Of a stretch of DNA of 31,907 nucleotides, positions 23,127-29,848 are shown piece after piece; position 1 is the stretch's first letter; each line of letters starts with the position of its first letter. The translations under genes were made by a program, and so were the position numbers. Source of the stretch: CAYNSX01 sp964400165 (GTDB taxonomy: Bacteria > Armatimonadota > Hebobacteria > CAYNSX01); the NCBI GenBank assembly GCA_964400165.1, contig CAYNSX010000031.1:1-31907 (forward strand). Reading direction: 5' to 3'. The notes beneath the pieces were generated by a model. It did not search any database, was not told the origin of the DNA, and saw only the letters and a list, made by a program, of their open reading frames with translations.

Positions 23127-23779
23127 AAGGTGGCGTAGGGCAGGGCGTCCAGGCGCGGGCGGCTGATGGCTTGGCCGCACTCGTCGCAGACGCCGTAGGT
23201 GCCGTCGGCCAGTGTCTCCAGCGCCACGCGGATTTGCCGCAGACGCATCACGAGGGTGTTCTCCACGGCGCGGCTCTTCTCACGCTCCACTACTTCGGAG
23301 GCGAGGTCAACCGGATAATCGTCGCCGCCGCCTTCATCGGAGACATCCATCACCGCGCCGCCGCTGGCTCTCATGGCGATGTCCTTGAGGCGCTTCTCGA
23401 GCGAGAGCGCTTCATCTTCGAGGCGCGTGCGCACGCGGCGCTTGTCGATGTTGAGCGCCTTCGCCACCTTCCGGGCCGCGGCGCGGCGGGCGGCGATTTC
23501 CTTCGCTTCCGCCGCCGCGATGTCGGGAAGCGGAATCGGCTTGGGCTTCGGCGGCGGGGGCAGCTTCAGCGCCGGCGGCGGCAAGGACTTCTGCTTCTTC
23601 AGCACGACCGCCTTCACCGGCGCGGGCGGCGCCTTCGGCGCCGGAAGCGGCTTGCGCACCGGCTTCGGCGCGGGCTTCGGCGCCGGCTTGCGCAGTGGCT
23701 TCTTCACCGCGGCACGTGATTTGGCCGGCGCGCGGGCGGGTTGCTTGGTGGTGCGTTTCGCGGGTTTCTTCGTCGGCAT
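23090..23779 (-). CDS. TraR/DksA-type zinc-finger protein with Lys/Pro/Ala-rich N-terminal tail
   Basis: 229 residues. The C-terminal part has the DksA/TraR layout: a helical region (RLEDEALSLEKRLKDIAMRA), an acidic stretch, a second helix with RLRQIRVALETLADGTYG, and a C4 zinc finger CDECGQAISRPRLDAL...CVEC (Cys198, 201, 219, 222). DksA proteins bind the RNA polymerase secondary channel. The first 85 residues are a low-complexity basic tail of Lys, Pro and Ala, like the tails of histone-H1-type bacterial proteins; such tails often bind nucleic acid. In Firmicutes a related gene (yteA type) often precedes lspA, as here. The ATG at 23779 has no strong ribosome site. Confidence 0.85.
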   Translation of the reverse strand: MPTKKPAKRTTKQPARAPAKSRAAVKKPLRKPAPKPAPKPVRKPLPAPKAPPAPVKAVVLKKQKSLPPPALKLPPPPKPKPIPLPDIAAAEAKEIAARRAAARKVAKALNIDKRRVRTRLEDEALSLEKRLKDIAMRASGGAVMDVSDEGGGDDYPVDLASEVVEREKSRAVENTLVMRLRQIRVALETLADGTYGVCDECGQAISRPRLDALPYATLCVECQSLLEHG

Positions 23780-23815
23780 AGGGAGTCCGTCAGGGGATAT
23801 CGTTCGCAGGTTCGG

Positions 23816-26632
23816 TCAGGCCCCGGAATCTCCTGCGTTGCGTCCGTGCATCACCGCCACACAACGCCCGCACAGCCCCGGATGTTCCGCGTCCTTGCCC
23901 ACTTCGGGCCGCCACAGCCAGCAGCGGGCGCACTTGTGCCCGTCGGCGGTGGTCACGGTCACGGCGGCGGCGGGCCCGTCGCCAAGTTCGCCGTTGTTGC
24001 GCTCATCGGCGACTTCGAGGGCCACCTGTGACACGCCCAACACGAAGGGCAGCGAGTCCCCATTGTGGGAGAGCGCGTCAGCGACCGCGCCTGCGGCGCG
24101 GAGCCGCACCAGCGCTTCGAGCGGCTGCTTCACGATGCCGGTGCGCTTGGCGTCGTCGAGCGCCCGGTGCGCATCCTCACGCACGCGCCGAATCAGCCCC
24201 CACGCCTCCGACGCGTCGTCATCCCGCCACGAGTCGTCCGGCTCCGGCCAGTCGGCCAGGTGCACACTGTCGGGGTCGCCGGGGATGTGCGGCAGTTGCT
24301 CCCAGACTTCGTCGCAGGTGTGCGGGAGAATGGGCGCCAGGTAGAGGCACAGGTGGCGCGCCAGCGCGTACAGCACCGTCTGCGCGGCGCGGCGGCGGAC
24401 GCTGTGCGCGGCTTCGCAATACAGCCGGTCCTTCAATGCGTCGAGATAGAACGCGCTCAAGTCGCTCGCACAAAAAGTGTGCAAGTTGTAGTAGACGGCG
24501 TGCAAGTCGTAATCGTCGTAGGCGCGCGTGACGGTGTCGCCGATTTCGAGCAGCCGGTGGCGCGCCCAGCGGTCGAGGCCGGTCAGGTCCTCCGGCTCGA
24601 CTTCATCCCCCGCCGGGTCGAAATCGCCCAGGTTGGCGAGCAGGAAGCGCAGCGTGTTGCGGATGCGCCGGTAGCACTCCGCCACTTGGTCGAAGATGGC
24701 GTTCGAGACGACCATGTCATCGCGGAAATCTTCGTAGGTCACCCACAGCCGCACGACATCGGCGCCGTGCTTGGCGATGACTTCGAGCGGATCCACGGCA
24801 TTGCCGAGCGACTTGTGCATGGCGTGGCCTGACTCGTCTTGCGTGAAGCCGTGGCCGACGCAGGCGTTGTAGGGCGCTCGGCCTTCCAGCGCCAGACCCG
24901 TCCACAGTGACGACTGGAACCACCCGCGGTATTGGTCTTGCCCTTCGAGGTAGAGGTCGGCCGGCCAGGTCAGTTCCGGCCGCGTCTTCAGGACCGCGGC
25001 ATGGCTCGACCCCGACTCGAACCAGACATCGAAGATGTCGTTACCCTTGCGGAACTTGGTTCCGCCGCAGGCGCACTGCGCGCCCTTGGGCAGCAACTCC
25101 GCCGCCGAGCGCTGCCACCAGGCGTCCGTCCCTTCGCGGGCGACGACCGCGCGCACCGACGCCACTGTCTCCGGCGTCAGCAACGGCGCCTCGCAGGCCT
25201 TGCAGAAGAACGCCGGGATCGGCACACCCCAGGCGCGCTGGCGCGAGATGCACCAGTCCGGTCGCCCCTCCACCATCGAGAGGATGCGCGTCTTGCCCCA
25301 CGACGGCTTCCAGTCCACCGCGTCGATGGCACGCAGCGCCGCGTCGCTCCGGGCGGCGACATCGAGGAACCACTGCTGCGTGGCGCGAAAGATGACCGGC
25401 CCCTTCGACCGCCAACAATGCGGGTAGGCGTGCGTCACCGAGCCGGCGTGCACGAGGGCGCCGCGCGTGCGCAATTCCTCGACGATGACGGGGTCGGCGT
25501 CGAAGCAGTAGAGGCCGGCGAACTGGCCGCCTTCGGCGGTGAAGACGCCGGCGTCGTCGAGCGGCTGCACGACGGGCAGGCCGTACTCCTGGCCGGTGTA
25601 GAAGTCTTCGGCGCCGTGGCCGGGCGCGGTGTGGACGATGCCGGTCCCCTGATCGGCGCGCACATGCGTCGCCGTGACGACGCGCCCCTGCCGTTCGAGG
25701 AACGGGTGCTGATACGTCAGCCCGGCGAGTTCCGCGCCCTTGAACTTGTGAATGCATTCGCCGGTGACGCCTACCTCCTCGAACACCGGGTCGACGAGCC
25801 CGGTGGCGAGAATCCACCCCTCGTCGCCGACGAGGTAGAGTCCGTAGTCGAATTCGGGATGCACGGCCAGCGCGACATTGGCGGGCAGTGTCCACGGCGT
25901 CGTCGTCCAGGCAATGAAGTACCAGGGGCGGTCGCCACTCTTCGCCACATTCCGAATCTTGTCCGCGGGGTCGGCGGCGAACTTCAGGTACACCGACGGC
26001 GAGGTCGCCTCGTGATACTCGATCTCGGCCTCTGCGAGGGCGGTCTCGCATTGCGGGCACCAGAGCACCGGTCGCAGGCCGCGGCTCACCCAGTCCTGCT
26101 CGACCATCTTCTCGAACACGCCGAGCACCGCGCCCTCATACTCGGGCTGCAAGGTGAGATACGGGTGCTCCCAATCGCCCATCACGCCCAGGCGCTGGAA
26201 CTGCTCCGATTGCAGGCGCTGGTAGTGCAGCGCCGTCTCGCGCGCGATGCGGCGCACTTCGAGCGGGTCGAGGTCTTTGCGGTTCTGGCCGGCGCGCTCC
26301 AGCGCGACGCGCTCGGTCGGCAGTCCGTGGCAGTCCCAGCCGGGGACGTAGGGCGCATCGTAGCCGCGCAGGTTGCGATAACGGACAACGATGTCTTTCA
26401 GGATTTTGTCGAGGGCGGTGCCGAGGTGGATGTCGCCGTTACTGAACGGCGGGCCGTCGTGCAACACGAACTTCGGGGCGCCGCGCCGCCGCTCGCGCTG
26501 TTGTTGATACAGCCCCGCCGCGCGCCACTGCGCCTGCCGTTCCGGTTCGCGCAGCGGCAATTGCGCGCGCATGGGGAACGCCGTCTCGGGCAGGTTGAGC
26601 GTGTCGCGGTATTCGGCGGTGCGTTGCGTCAC
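23816..26632 (-). CDS. ileS: Isoleucyl-tRNA synthetase
   Basis: 938 residues, type I bacterial IleRS. The HIGH motif is GDIHLGTA near residues 66-73. The editing domain has WTTTPWTLPANVALAVHP and GTGIVHTAPGHGAEDF. WCISRQRAWGVPIP and DVWFESGSSHAAVL follow. The KMSKS loop is altered: it reads AMHKS in ESGHAMHKSLGNAV (604-608), keeping the second Lys. The C-terminal zinc finger CARCWLWRPEVGKD...CGRC is present. The GTG at 26632 (VTQRTAEYRDTLNLPETAFP) has GAGGG about 8 nt upstream and matches the family start; a TTG at 26686 would add 18 unrelated residues. No T-box leader was found; the upstream gene's stop lies about 50 nt away. Confidence 0.96.
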   Translation of the reverse strand: MTQRTAEYRDTLNLPETAFPMRAQLPLREPERQAQWRAAGLYQQQRERRRGAPKFVLHDGPPFSNGDIHLGTALDKILKDIVVRYRNLRGYDAPYVPGWDCHGLPTERVALERAGQNRKDLDPLEVRRIARETALHYQRLQSEQFQRLGVMGDWEHPYLTLQPEYEGAVLGVFEKMVEQDWVSRGLRPVLWCPQCETALAEAEIEYHEATSPSVYLKFAADPADKIRNVAKSGDRPWYFIAWTTTPWTLPANVALAVHPEFDYGLYLVGDEGWILATGLVDPVFEEVGVTGECIHKFKGAELAGLTYQHPFLERQGRVVTATHVRADQGTGIVHTAPGHGAEDFYTGQEYGLPVVQPLDDAGVFTAEGGQFAGLYCFDADPVIVEELRTRGALVHAGSVTHAYPHCWRSKGPVIFRATQQWFLDVAARSDAALRAIDAVDWKPSWGKTRILSMVEGRPDWCISRQRAWGVPIPAFFCKACEAPLLTPETVASVRAVVAREGTDAWWQRSAAELLPKGAQCACGGTKFRKGNDIFDVWFESGSSHAAVLKTRPELTWPADLYLEGQDQYRGWFQSSLWTGLALEGRAPYNACVGHGFTQDESGHAMHKSLGNAVDPLEVIAKHGADVVRLWVTYEDFRDDMVVSNAIFDQVAECYRRIRNTLRFLLANLGDFDPAGDEVEPEDLTGLDRWARHRLLEIGDTVTRAYDDYDLHAVYYNLHTFCASDLSAFYLDALKDRLYCEAAHSVRRRAAQTVLYALARHLCLYLAPILPHTCDEVWEQLPHIPGDPDSVHLADWPEPDDSWRDDDASEAWGLIRRVREDAHRALDDAKRTGIVKQPLEALVRLRAAGAVADALSHNGDSLPFVLGVSQVALEVADERNNGELGDGPAAAVTVTTADGHKCARCWLWRPEVGKDAEHPGLCGRCVAVMHGRNAGDSGA

Positions 26633-26682
26633 GGAGCGGTCCCTCGCTGGCTGCACGCCCGTTGCGCCGCGGGCGGGGCGGG

Positions 26683-27429
26683 TCAAGGTCGCTCATTATA
26701 CCGACCGCGCAAAGCGCTCCAGCGCACCCGCACGATGTCCCAGAGCATCACCACGCCATCGCGCCACATGCGCACTTTGCTGTCGGCGTCGTGCCGCCAG
26801 ATGACCGGCACTTCCGCGACGCGGAAGCCCATCCGCCGCGCCAGGAAGACCGCTTCGACATCGAACGCGAACCCGTCCAGCCACTGCACGGCGAAGATGC
26901 GGCGCGCGGCCTCGGCCGTGAAGAGCTTGAAGCCGCACTGCGTGTCGCGGATGCCCGGCGCCGCCAGCAGCTGCACGACGCGGTTGAACGCGCGCCCCAT
27001 CGTCTCGCGCAGCGCCGACTGGTGCACTTGAATGTCGGAGTCGGGCAGCGCCCGCGAGGCGAAAGCGACGCCGGCGCCGGCGTCGAGCGCCGCTTCGAGT
27101 TTCTCCACCTCTTCGATGGGCGTCGCCAGGTCGGCGTCGCTGAACAGCACCCGGTCGCCGCGCGCGGCGCGCATGCCGGTGCGGACGGCAACGCCCTTGC
27201 CGCGCACGCCGCCGGTGTCGAGCGCCCGCACCCGCCGGTCACGCGCCGCCCATTCGCGGGCGAGGGCGGGCGTGGCGTCGGTCGAGCCGTTGTCCACCAC
27301 CAGCACTTCCGCGGCGAGGCCGCGGCGGTCAAGGTAGGCGAGCACGCGCTCCAGAGAACGGGCCAGGCGCGTCACTTCGTTGTAGGCGGGAATGACGATG
27401 GAGAGCGTGGGAGCGTCGGGAGCGGGCAT
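26683..27429 (-). CDS. GT2-family glycosyltransferase, dolichyl/polyprenyl-phosphate sugar synthase-like
   Basis: 248 residues. The GT-A fold starts LSIVIPAYNEVTRLARSLER, followed by VLVVDNGSTDAT. GKGVAVRTGMRAARGDRVLF leads to the metal-binding FSDADL (DxD). The order DTQCGFKLFTAEAARRIF, then GFAFDVEAVFLARRMGFRVA and EVPVIWRHDADSKV, is that of the dolichyl-phosphate beta-glucosyltransferase-like branch, which moves a sugar from a nucleotide donor onto a polyprenyl phosphate. No C-terminal membrane helices are present. The ATG at 27429 is 7 nt past the yggT stop. It sits inside a division/translation cluster, where Gram-positive relatives usually have other genes. Confidence 0.88.
   Translation of the reverse strand: MPAPDAPTLSIVIPAYNEVTRLARSLERVLAYLDRRGLAAEVLVVDNGSTDATPALAREWAARDRRVRALDTGGVRGKGVAVRTGMRAARGDRVLFSDADLATPIEEVEKLEAALDAGAGVAFASRALPDSDIQVHQSALRETMGRAFNRVVQLLAAPGIRDTQCGFKLFTAEAARRIFAVQWLDGFAFDVEAVFLARRMGFRVAEVPVIWRHDADSKVRMWRDGVVMLWDIVRVRWSALRGRYNERP
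26695..26700 (-). promoter_or_regulatory. Perfect -10 hexamer before ileS (weak promoter candidate)
   Basis: TATAAT occurs on the minus strand inside the last codons of the glycosyltransferase gene (Tyr-Asn of RYNERP), 62 nt before the ileS GTG. No convincing -35 lies 16-18 nt upstream (CTGGAG is the best), so this may be chance coding sequence. An internal promoter for ileS is possible. Confidence 0.25.
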
Positions 27430-27436
27430 CGCCGCG

Positions 27437-27688
27437 TCAGAGGAAATAGCGGTAGATGAACGACTGGATGAGGTACAGGGTCAGGATCAAGAGGAACGGC
27501 GAGAGGTCGAGGCCGCCCGTCCGCCACGGCGGCAGCATCCGTCGGAACGGCGCCAGGAACGGCTCGGTGATGTTGTGCAGCAGCAGGACGAGCGGGTGCC
27601 AGCGGTTGTGCGGCACCCACGACAGCACCACCCGAATGATGATGAGGAGGAACGCGAGTCGGAAGAAGAGATTGACGAGGTACACCAT
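27437..27688 (-). CDS. YggT-family membrane protein
   Basis: 83 residues with two membrane helices. The pattern LFFRLAFLLIIIRVVLSWVP, a short loop, then LHNITEPFLAPFRRMLPP and LDLSPFLLILTLYLIQSFIY is that of YggT (Ylm-G) proteins. These lie next to sepF in Gram-positive bacteria and are linked to division or nucleoid distribution. The length is normal for a single-unit YggT. The ATG at 27688 is preceded by only a weak purine run. It lies 87 nt after sepF, with a strong hairpin between them. Confidence 0.9.
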   Translation of the reverse strand: MVYLVNLFFRLAFLLIIIRVVLSWVPHNRWHPLVLLLHNITEPFLAPFRRMLPPWRTGGLDLSPFLLILTLYLIQSFIYRYFL

Positions 27689-27717
27689 TATTGGGTCATC
27701 CGCCGCGGATGATACAA

Positions 27718-27761
27718 CGCCCCGCCGACACGCGCGAGTGGGCGCGAGCGTCGGCGGGGCG
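27718..27761 (-). terminator. Strong hairpin between sepF and yggT (terminator- or attenuator-like)
   Basis: Perfect 12-bp stem CGCCCCGCCGAC/GTCGGCGGGGCG (27718-27729 with 27750-27761) plus an inner 5-bp CGCGC/GCGCG stem. It starts 14 nt past the sepF stop. On the minus strand it is followed by TTGTATCAT rather than a clean T-run. It could end part of the transcripts or protect the sepF mRNA end; factor-independent termination is not certain. Confidence 0.5.
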
Positions 27762-27775
27762 ACGGCACATCGGGA

Positions 27776-28183
27776 TCAGTTGGTGCGCGAACTGCTCCAG
27801 AACTCGCGCTGCGCCGAGGGCAAGTCGATGTCGGCGTCGGCGTTGATGGCCATCGTGGACGGCGTGAGAAGGAAGATGCCGTCGGCGACTTGCTCGATCT
27901 CGCCGTCCAACGCGTACACCACGCCCTTCAGGAAATCGAAGCAGCGCTGCCCTTGCGCCGGGTCCATGCGGACGAGACTGACGACCACCGGGCGCCGCGC
28001 CTTGAGGCAGTCGGCGGCCTGGGTCGCGTCGTCGGTCGTCCGCGGACGCCGGACGAAGACATACTCACCGCGCGGGAGGGCGCGGAAGCCGTCCACCGGT
28101 TCGAGATGGTGGCCGTTCACTTCCGACTCGTCCTCTTCTTCGGCGAGGAACCATTGCTTAACACGCCCCCACAATTCTGCCAC
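27776..28183 (-). CDS. sepF: Cell division protein SepF
   Basis: 135 residues. SepF tethers FtsZ to the membrane and forms rings. The start VAELWGRVKQWFLAEE gives the N-terminal amphipathic membrane-binding helix. The core has KARRPVVVSLVRMDPAQGQR, FDFLKGVVYALDGEIEQVAD and GIFLLTPS, all typical. The start is the GTG at 28183 because AGGAGG lies 8 nt upstream; the longer open frame begins with Pro/Arg-rich residues unlike SepF. ftsZ is not in the window. The order sepF-yggT-...-ileS-...-lspA is shared with Gram-positive genomes. Confidence 0.93.
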   Translation of the reverse strand: MAELWGRVKQWFLAEEEDESEVNGHHLEPVDGFRALPRGEYVFVRRPRTTDDATQAADCLKARRPVVVSLVRMDPAQGQRCFDFLKGVVYALDGEIEQVADGIFLLTPSTMAINADADIDLPSAQREFWSSSRTN

Positions 28184-28191
28184 GAGTGAGC

Positions 28192-28197
28192 CCTCCT
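28192..28197 (-). promoter_or_regulatory. Ribosome binding site deciding the sepF GTG start
   Basis: A perfect AGGAGG 8 nt before the GTG at 28183. It supports the 135-residue SepF rather than the longer frame. Confidence 0.75.
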
Positions 28198-28363
28198 TCG
28201 GGTCGGCAAAGTCGTCTGCGGTCGGGGGTGGCCGGGCGCGGGGGAGGCTGGGCGCGTCCCGCACGCACGCGCGTTACGGCGCGGCGCTCGGCGCAGGACA
28301 GCGTTGGGGCCTTGCCACACCACAGTCCGGTCGCTCTATCGCTCCGACAAAGTCGGTTCGGCC

Positions 28364-28392
28364 ACTCTACCACCGGTCGGAGGGGAAGGCAA
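28364..28392 (-). promoter_or_regulatory. Candidate sigma70 promoter for the sepF operon
   Basis: On the minus strand TTGCCT (28392-28387), a 17-nt spacer, then TAGAGT (28369-28364): four of six matches in each box. It is the best match between the nfrA-like gene and sepF and sits at an A+T-richer dip. It is weaker than the rpoB promoter. Confidence 0.35.
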
Positions 28393-28481
28393 TGCTTTTC
28401 AGCAAATTTATCGCTTGGAGAGCAAGCGCTGAAGGGCAGGCGGTGGGGTGTGGGGTGTCGGCGGTGGGGACTGCGAGCATT

Positions 28482-28643
28482 GGGGGGCAGGCACTTTGCC
28501 TGCCAAATTGGCCCAATGTTCGAACAGTCAGCGCAGGCGTCCCGCCTGTTCAGTGAACGGCACAGGCCAGAGCACAGGCCAGAGGCCTGCGGTAACTGCC
28601 TAGGCGTCACGCCCTCTTGGCAGGCAAAAGTGCCTGCCCCCCC
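28482..28643. repeat. Palindrome-rich element bounded by 25-bp inverted repeats (MITE- or REP-like)
   Basis: The left end 28482-28506 and the right end 28617-28643 are inverted copies differing by one base (loop CTT versus CTTT). Each is itself a hairpin with 8-bp stem GGCAGGCA/TGCCTGCC. Between them lie more short hairpins: ATTGG-C-CCAAT (28507-28517), CAGGCG-TCC-CGCCTG (28534-28548), CAGGCC-AGA-GGCCTG (28575-28589), the octamer GCCTAGGC (28598-28605) and GGCGT-C-ACGCC (28603-28613). A perfect 12-bp tandem repeat CACAGGCCAGAG spans 28561-28584. No reading frame looks coding. The right hairpin lies just past the stop of the nfrA-like gene and may also shape its mRNA end. Confidence 0.7.
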
Positions 28644-28651
28644 GATCCCTC

Positions 28652-29848
28652 CTACAGCGGCAGACTGGCTGTCAGGCCGAAGCGCAGGTCGCCGTAACTG
28701 GCGCTCAAGGTGCTGGGGCGGTCGCGGGTGCCGAAGTACATCCCCCGCAGCCCCTCCACCCAGATGTTGAAGGGCGTGCGCTTGTCGGGCCAGAAGCGGG
28801 CGCCGAGGCCGACCTCGCCGACATTGTTCGAGAAGTCGCCGTTGGCGTCGAGCCAGCCCTGGCCGAAGAGGTAGACATCGAGGTACGAACTGGCGGTCTC
28901 GAACGCGCGCCGCCCCTCGCGGTGGCGGACGAACAGGATGACATTGTCGTCGAACCGGCTGAAGTAGACGAGTTCGCCGTACAATTCGGCGCTGCGGTCC
29001 CACGGGTGGATGGCGTGGTAGGGGGCGCGCGTCTCGGGGCGCCATTGGTCGTAGAACACCAGTCCGCCGCGCACATCGCCGATCTCGCGGCCGGCGGCGG
29101 CCTCATCCACGGCGCTGCCGACTTCGGCGAAGGCGAGCACCTGGGGGGTGTTGAATGGGTGCGTCCGCACGCCGATCGCGACCACCATCGAGCGCTCGCT
29201 GAAGGGGGACGGCAGAATGTCGATGTCTGTGCCCGAGGCGAGGTACTCGCGGATGCTGGCGTAGAGGTCGGTGTCGCCAGCGGCATCGAGGTGCGTGCCG
29301 AAGGCCAGCCGCAGCGCGAAAACGCTCAAGTCGCGGCGCTGCCCCACCCAGGCATCGAGGTCGACATCGAGGAACCAGCGGCTGCCGTCGCGGCGCCAGC
29401 GCGAGCCGGAGAGATTGATGGCGGCGATGCGCGCGGTCTGCCGGATTTCGGGGTCGTCGCTAACACGGGCGAGCCAGCTGAAATTCGTGTAGGCCTCGTG
29501 CGGCCGGTCCAGATCGGCCAGCAGGTAGCCCGTCTGCAAGACGATGTGGTCGTTCTTCGGGTCGAGTTCCAGGACTTTCTCAAACTCCGCGAGCGCCTCG
29601 TTCTTGCGGTCGAGGTCGAGCAGCAGGTAGGCGAGGTCGGTGCGCGCCTTGACATTGCGCGGGTCGATGGCGAGCGCCTGGCGGAACAAGTCCACAGCGC
29701 CCGCGGGATTGCTCTGCTGCATCGCGTAGGCGCGGTTGAGCAGGTCGTCGGCGGGGGCATCATCGGCGCGCGCGGCGCCGAGCGGCCCCAGCGCCAACGC
29801 GCCGCAGAGCGCCATCGTGATGAGCGTTGTCTGCATGTGCCTAGTCAT
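28652..29848 (-). CDS. Secreted TPR protein with beta-rich C-terminal half, NfrA-like by position
   Basis: 398 residues. The signal peptide is MTRHMQTTLITMALCGALAL followed by an AARA/DD cleavage region. Residues about 33-135 are TPR-type repeats (NPAGAVDLFRQALAIDP, ARTDLAYLLLDLDRKNEALA, LELDPKNDHIVLQTGYLLAD). From about 150 on, alternating aromatic and polar strands suggest an outer-membrane barrel; the last residues are GDLRFGLTASLPL. E. coli NfrA has the same plan (TPRs, then a beta domain) and pairs with NfrB, as here. The match is by layout and neighbour, not recognisable sequence. The ATG at 29848 has AAGGAG 9 nt upstream and overlaps the preceding gene by 8 nt, so the two are coupled. 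Confidence 0.75.
   Translation of the reverse strand: MTRHMQTTLITMALCGALALGPLGAARADDAPADDLLNRAYAMQQSNPAGAVDLFRQALAIDPRNVKARTDLAYLLLDLDRKNEALAEFEKVLELDPKNDHIVLQTGYLLADLDRPHEAYTNFSWLARVSDDPEIRQTARIAAINLSGSRWRRDGSRWFLDVDLDAWVGQRRDLSVFALRLAFGTHLDAAGDTDLYASIREYLASGTDIDILPSPFSERSMVVAIGVRTHPFNTPQVLAFAEVGSAVDEAAAGREIGDVRGGLVFYDQWRPETRAPYHAIHPWDRSAELYGELVYFSRFDDNVILFVRHREGRRAFETASSYLDVYLFGQGWLDANGDFSNNVGEVGLGARFWPDKRTPFNIWVEGLRGMYFGTRDRPSTLSASYGDLRFGLTASLPL

Larger units (their letters stand above)
28184..28480 (-). other. Gene-free stretch upstream of sepF
   Basis: About 300 bp with no coding signal on either strand. It holds the sepF ribosome site, a G-rich run (28222-28250), a small CCGAC-AAA-GTCGG hairpin at 28344-28356, and a promoter candidate at 28364-28392. 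A transcript from that promoter would have a leader of about 170 nt. The part at 28390-28435 is more A+T-rich than its surroundings. I see no riboswitch or tRNA-like fold. Confidence 0.5.

Noticed and set aside
26633..26686. T-box or other leader controlling ileS
   Set aside because: Only about 50 nt separate the glycosyltransferase stop and the ileS GTG, and no specifier-type or antiterminator structure is visible there or within the end of the upstream gene.
28482..28643. CRISPR array
   Set aside because: The repeats are inverted and of mixed sequence, not regularly spaced direct repeats with unique spacers, and no cas gene is present.
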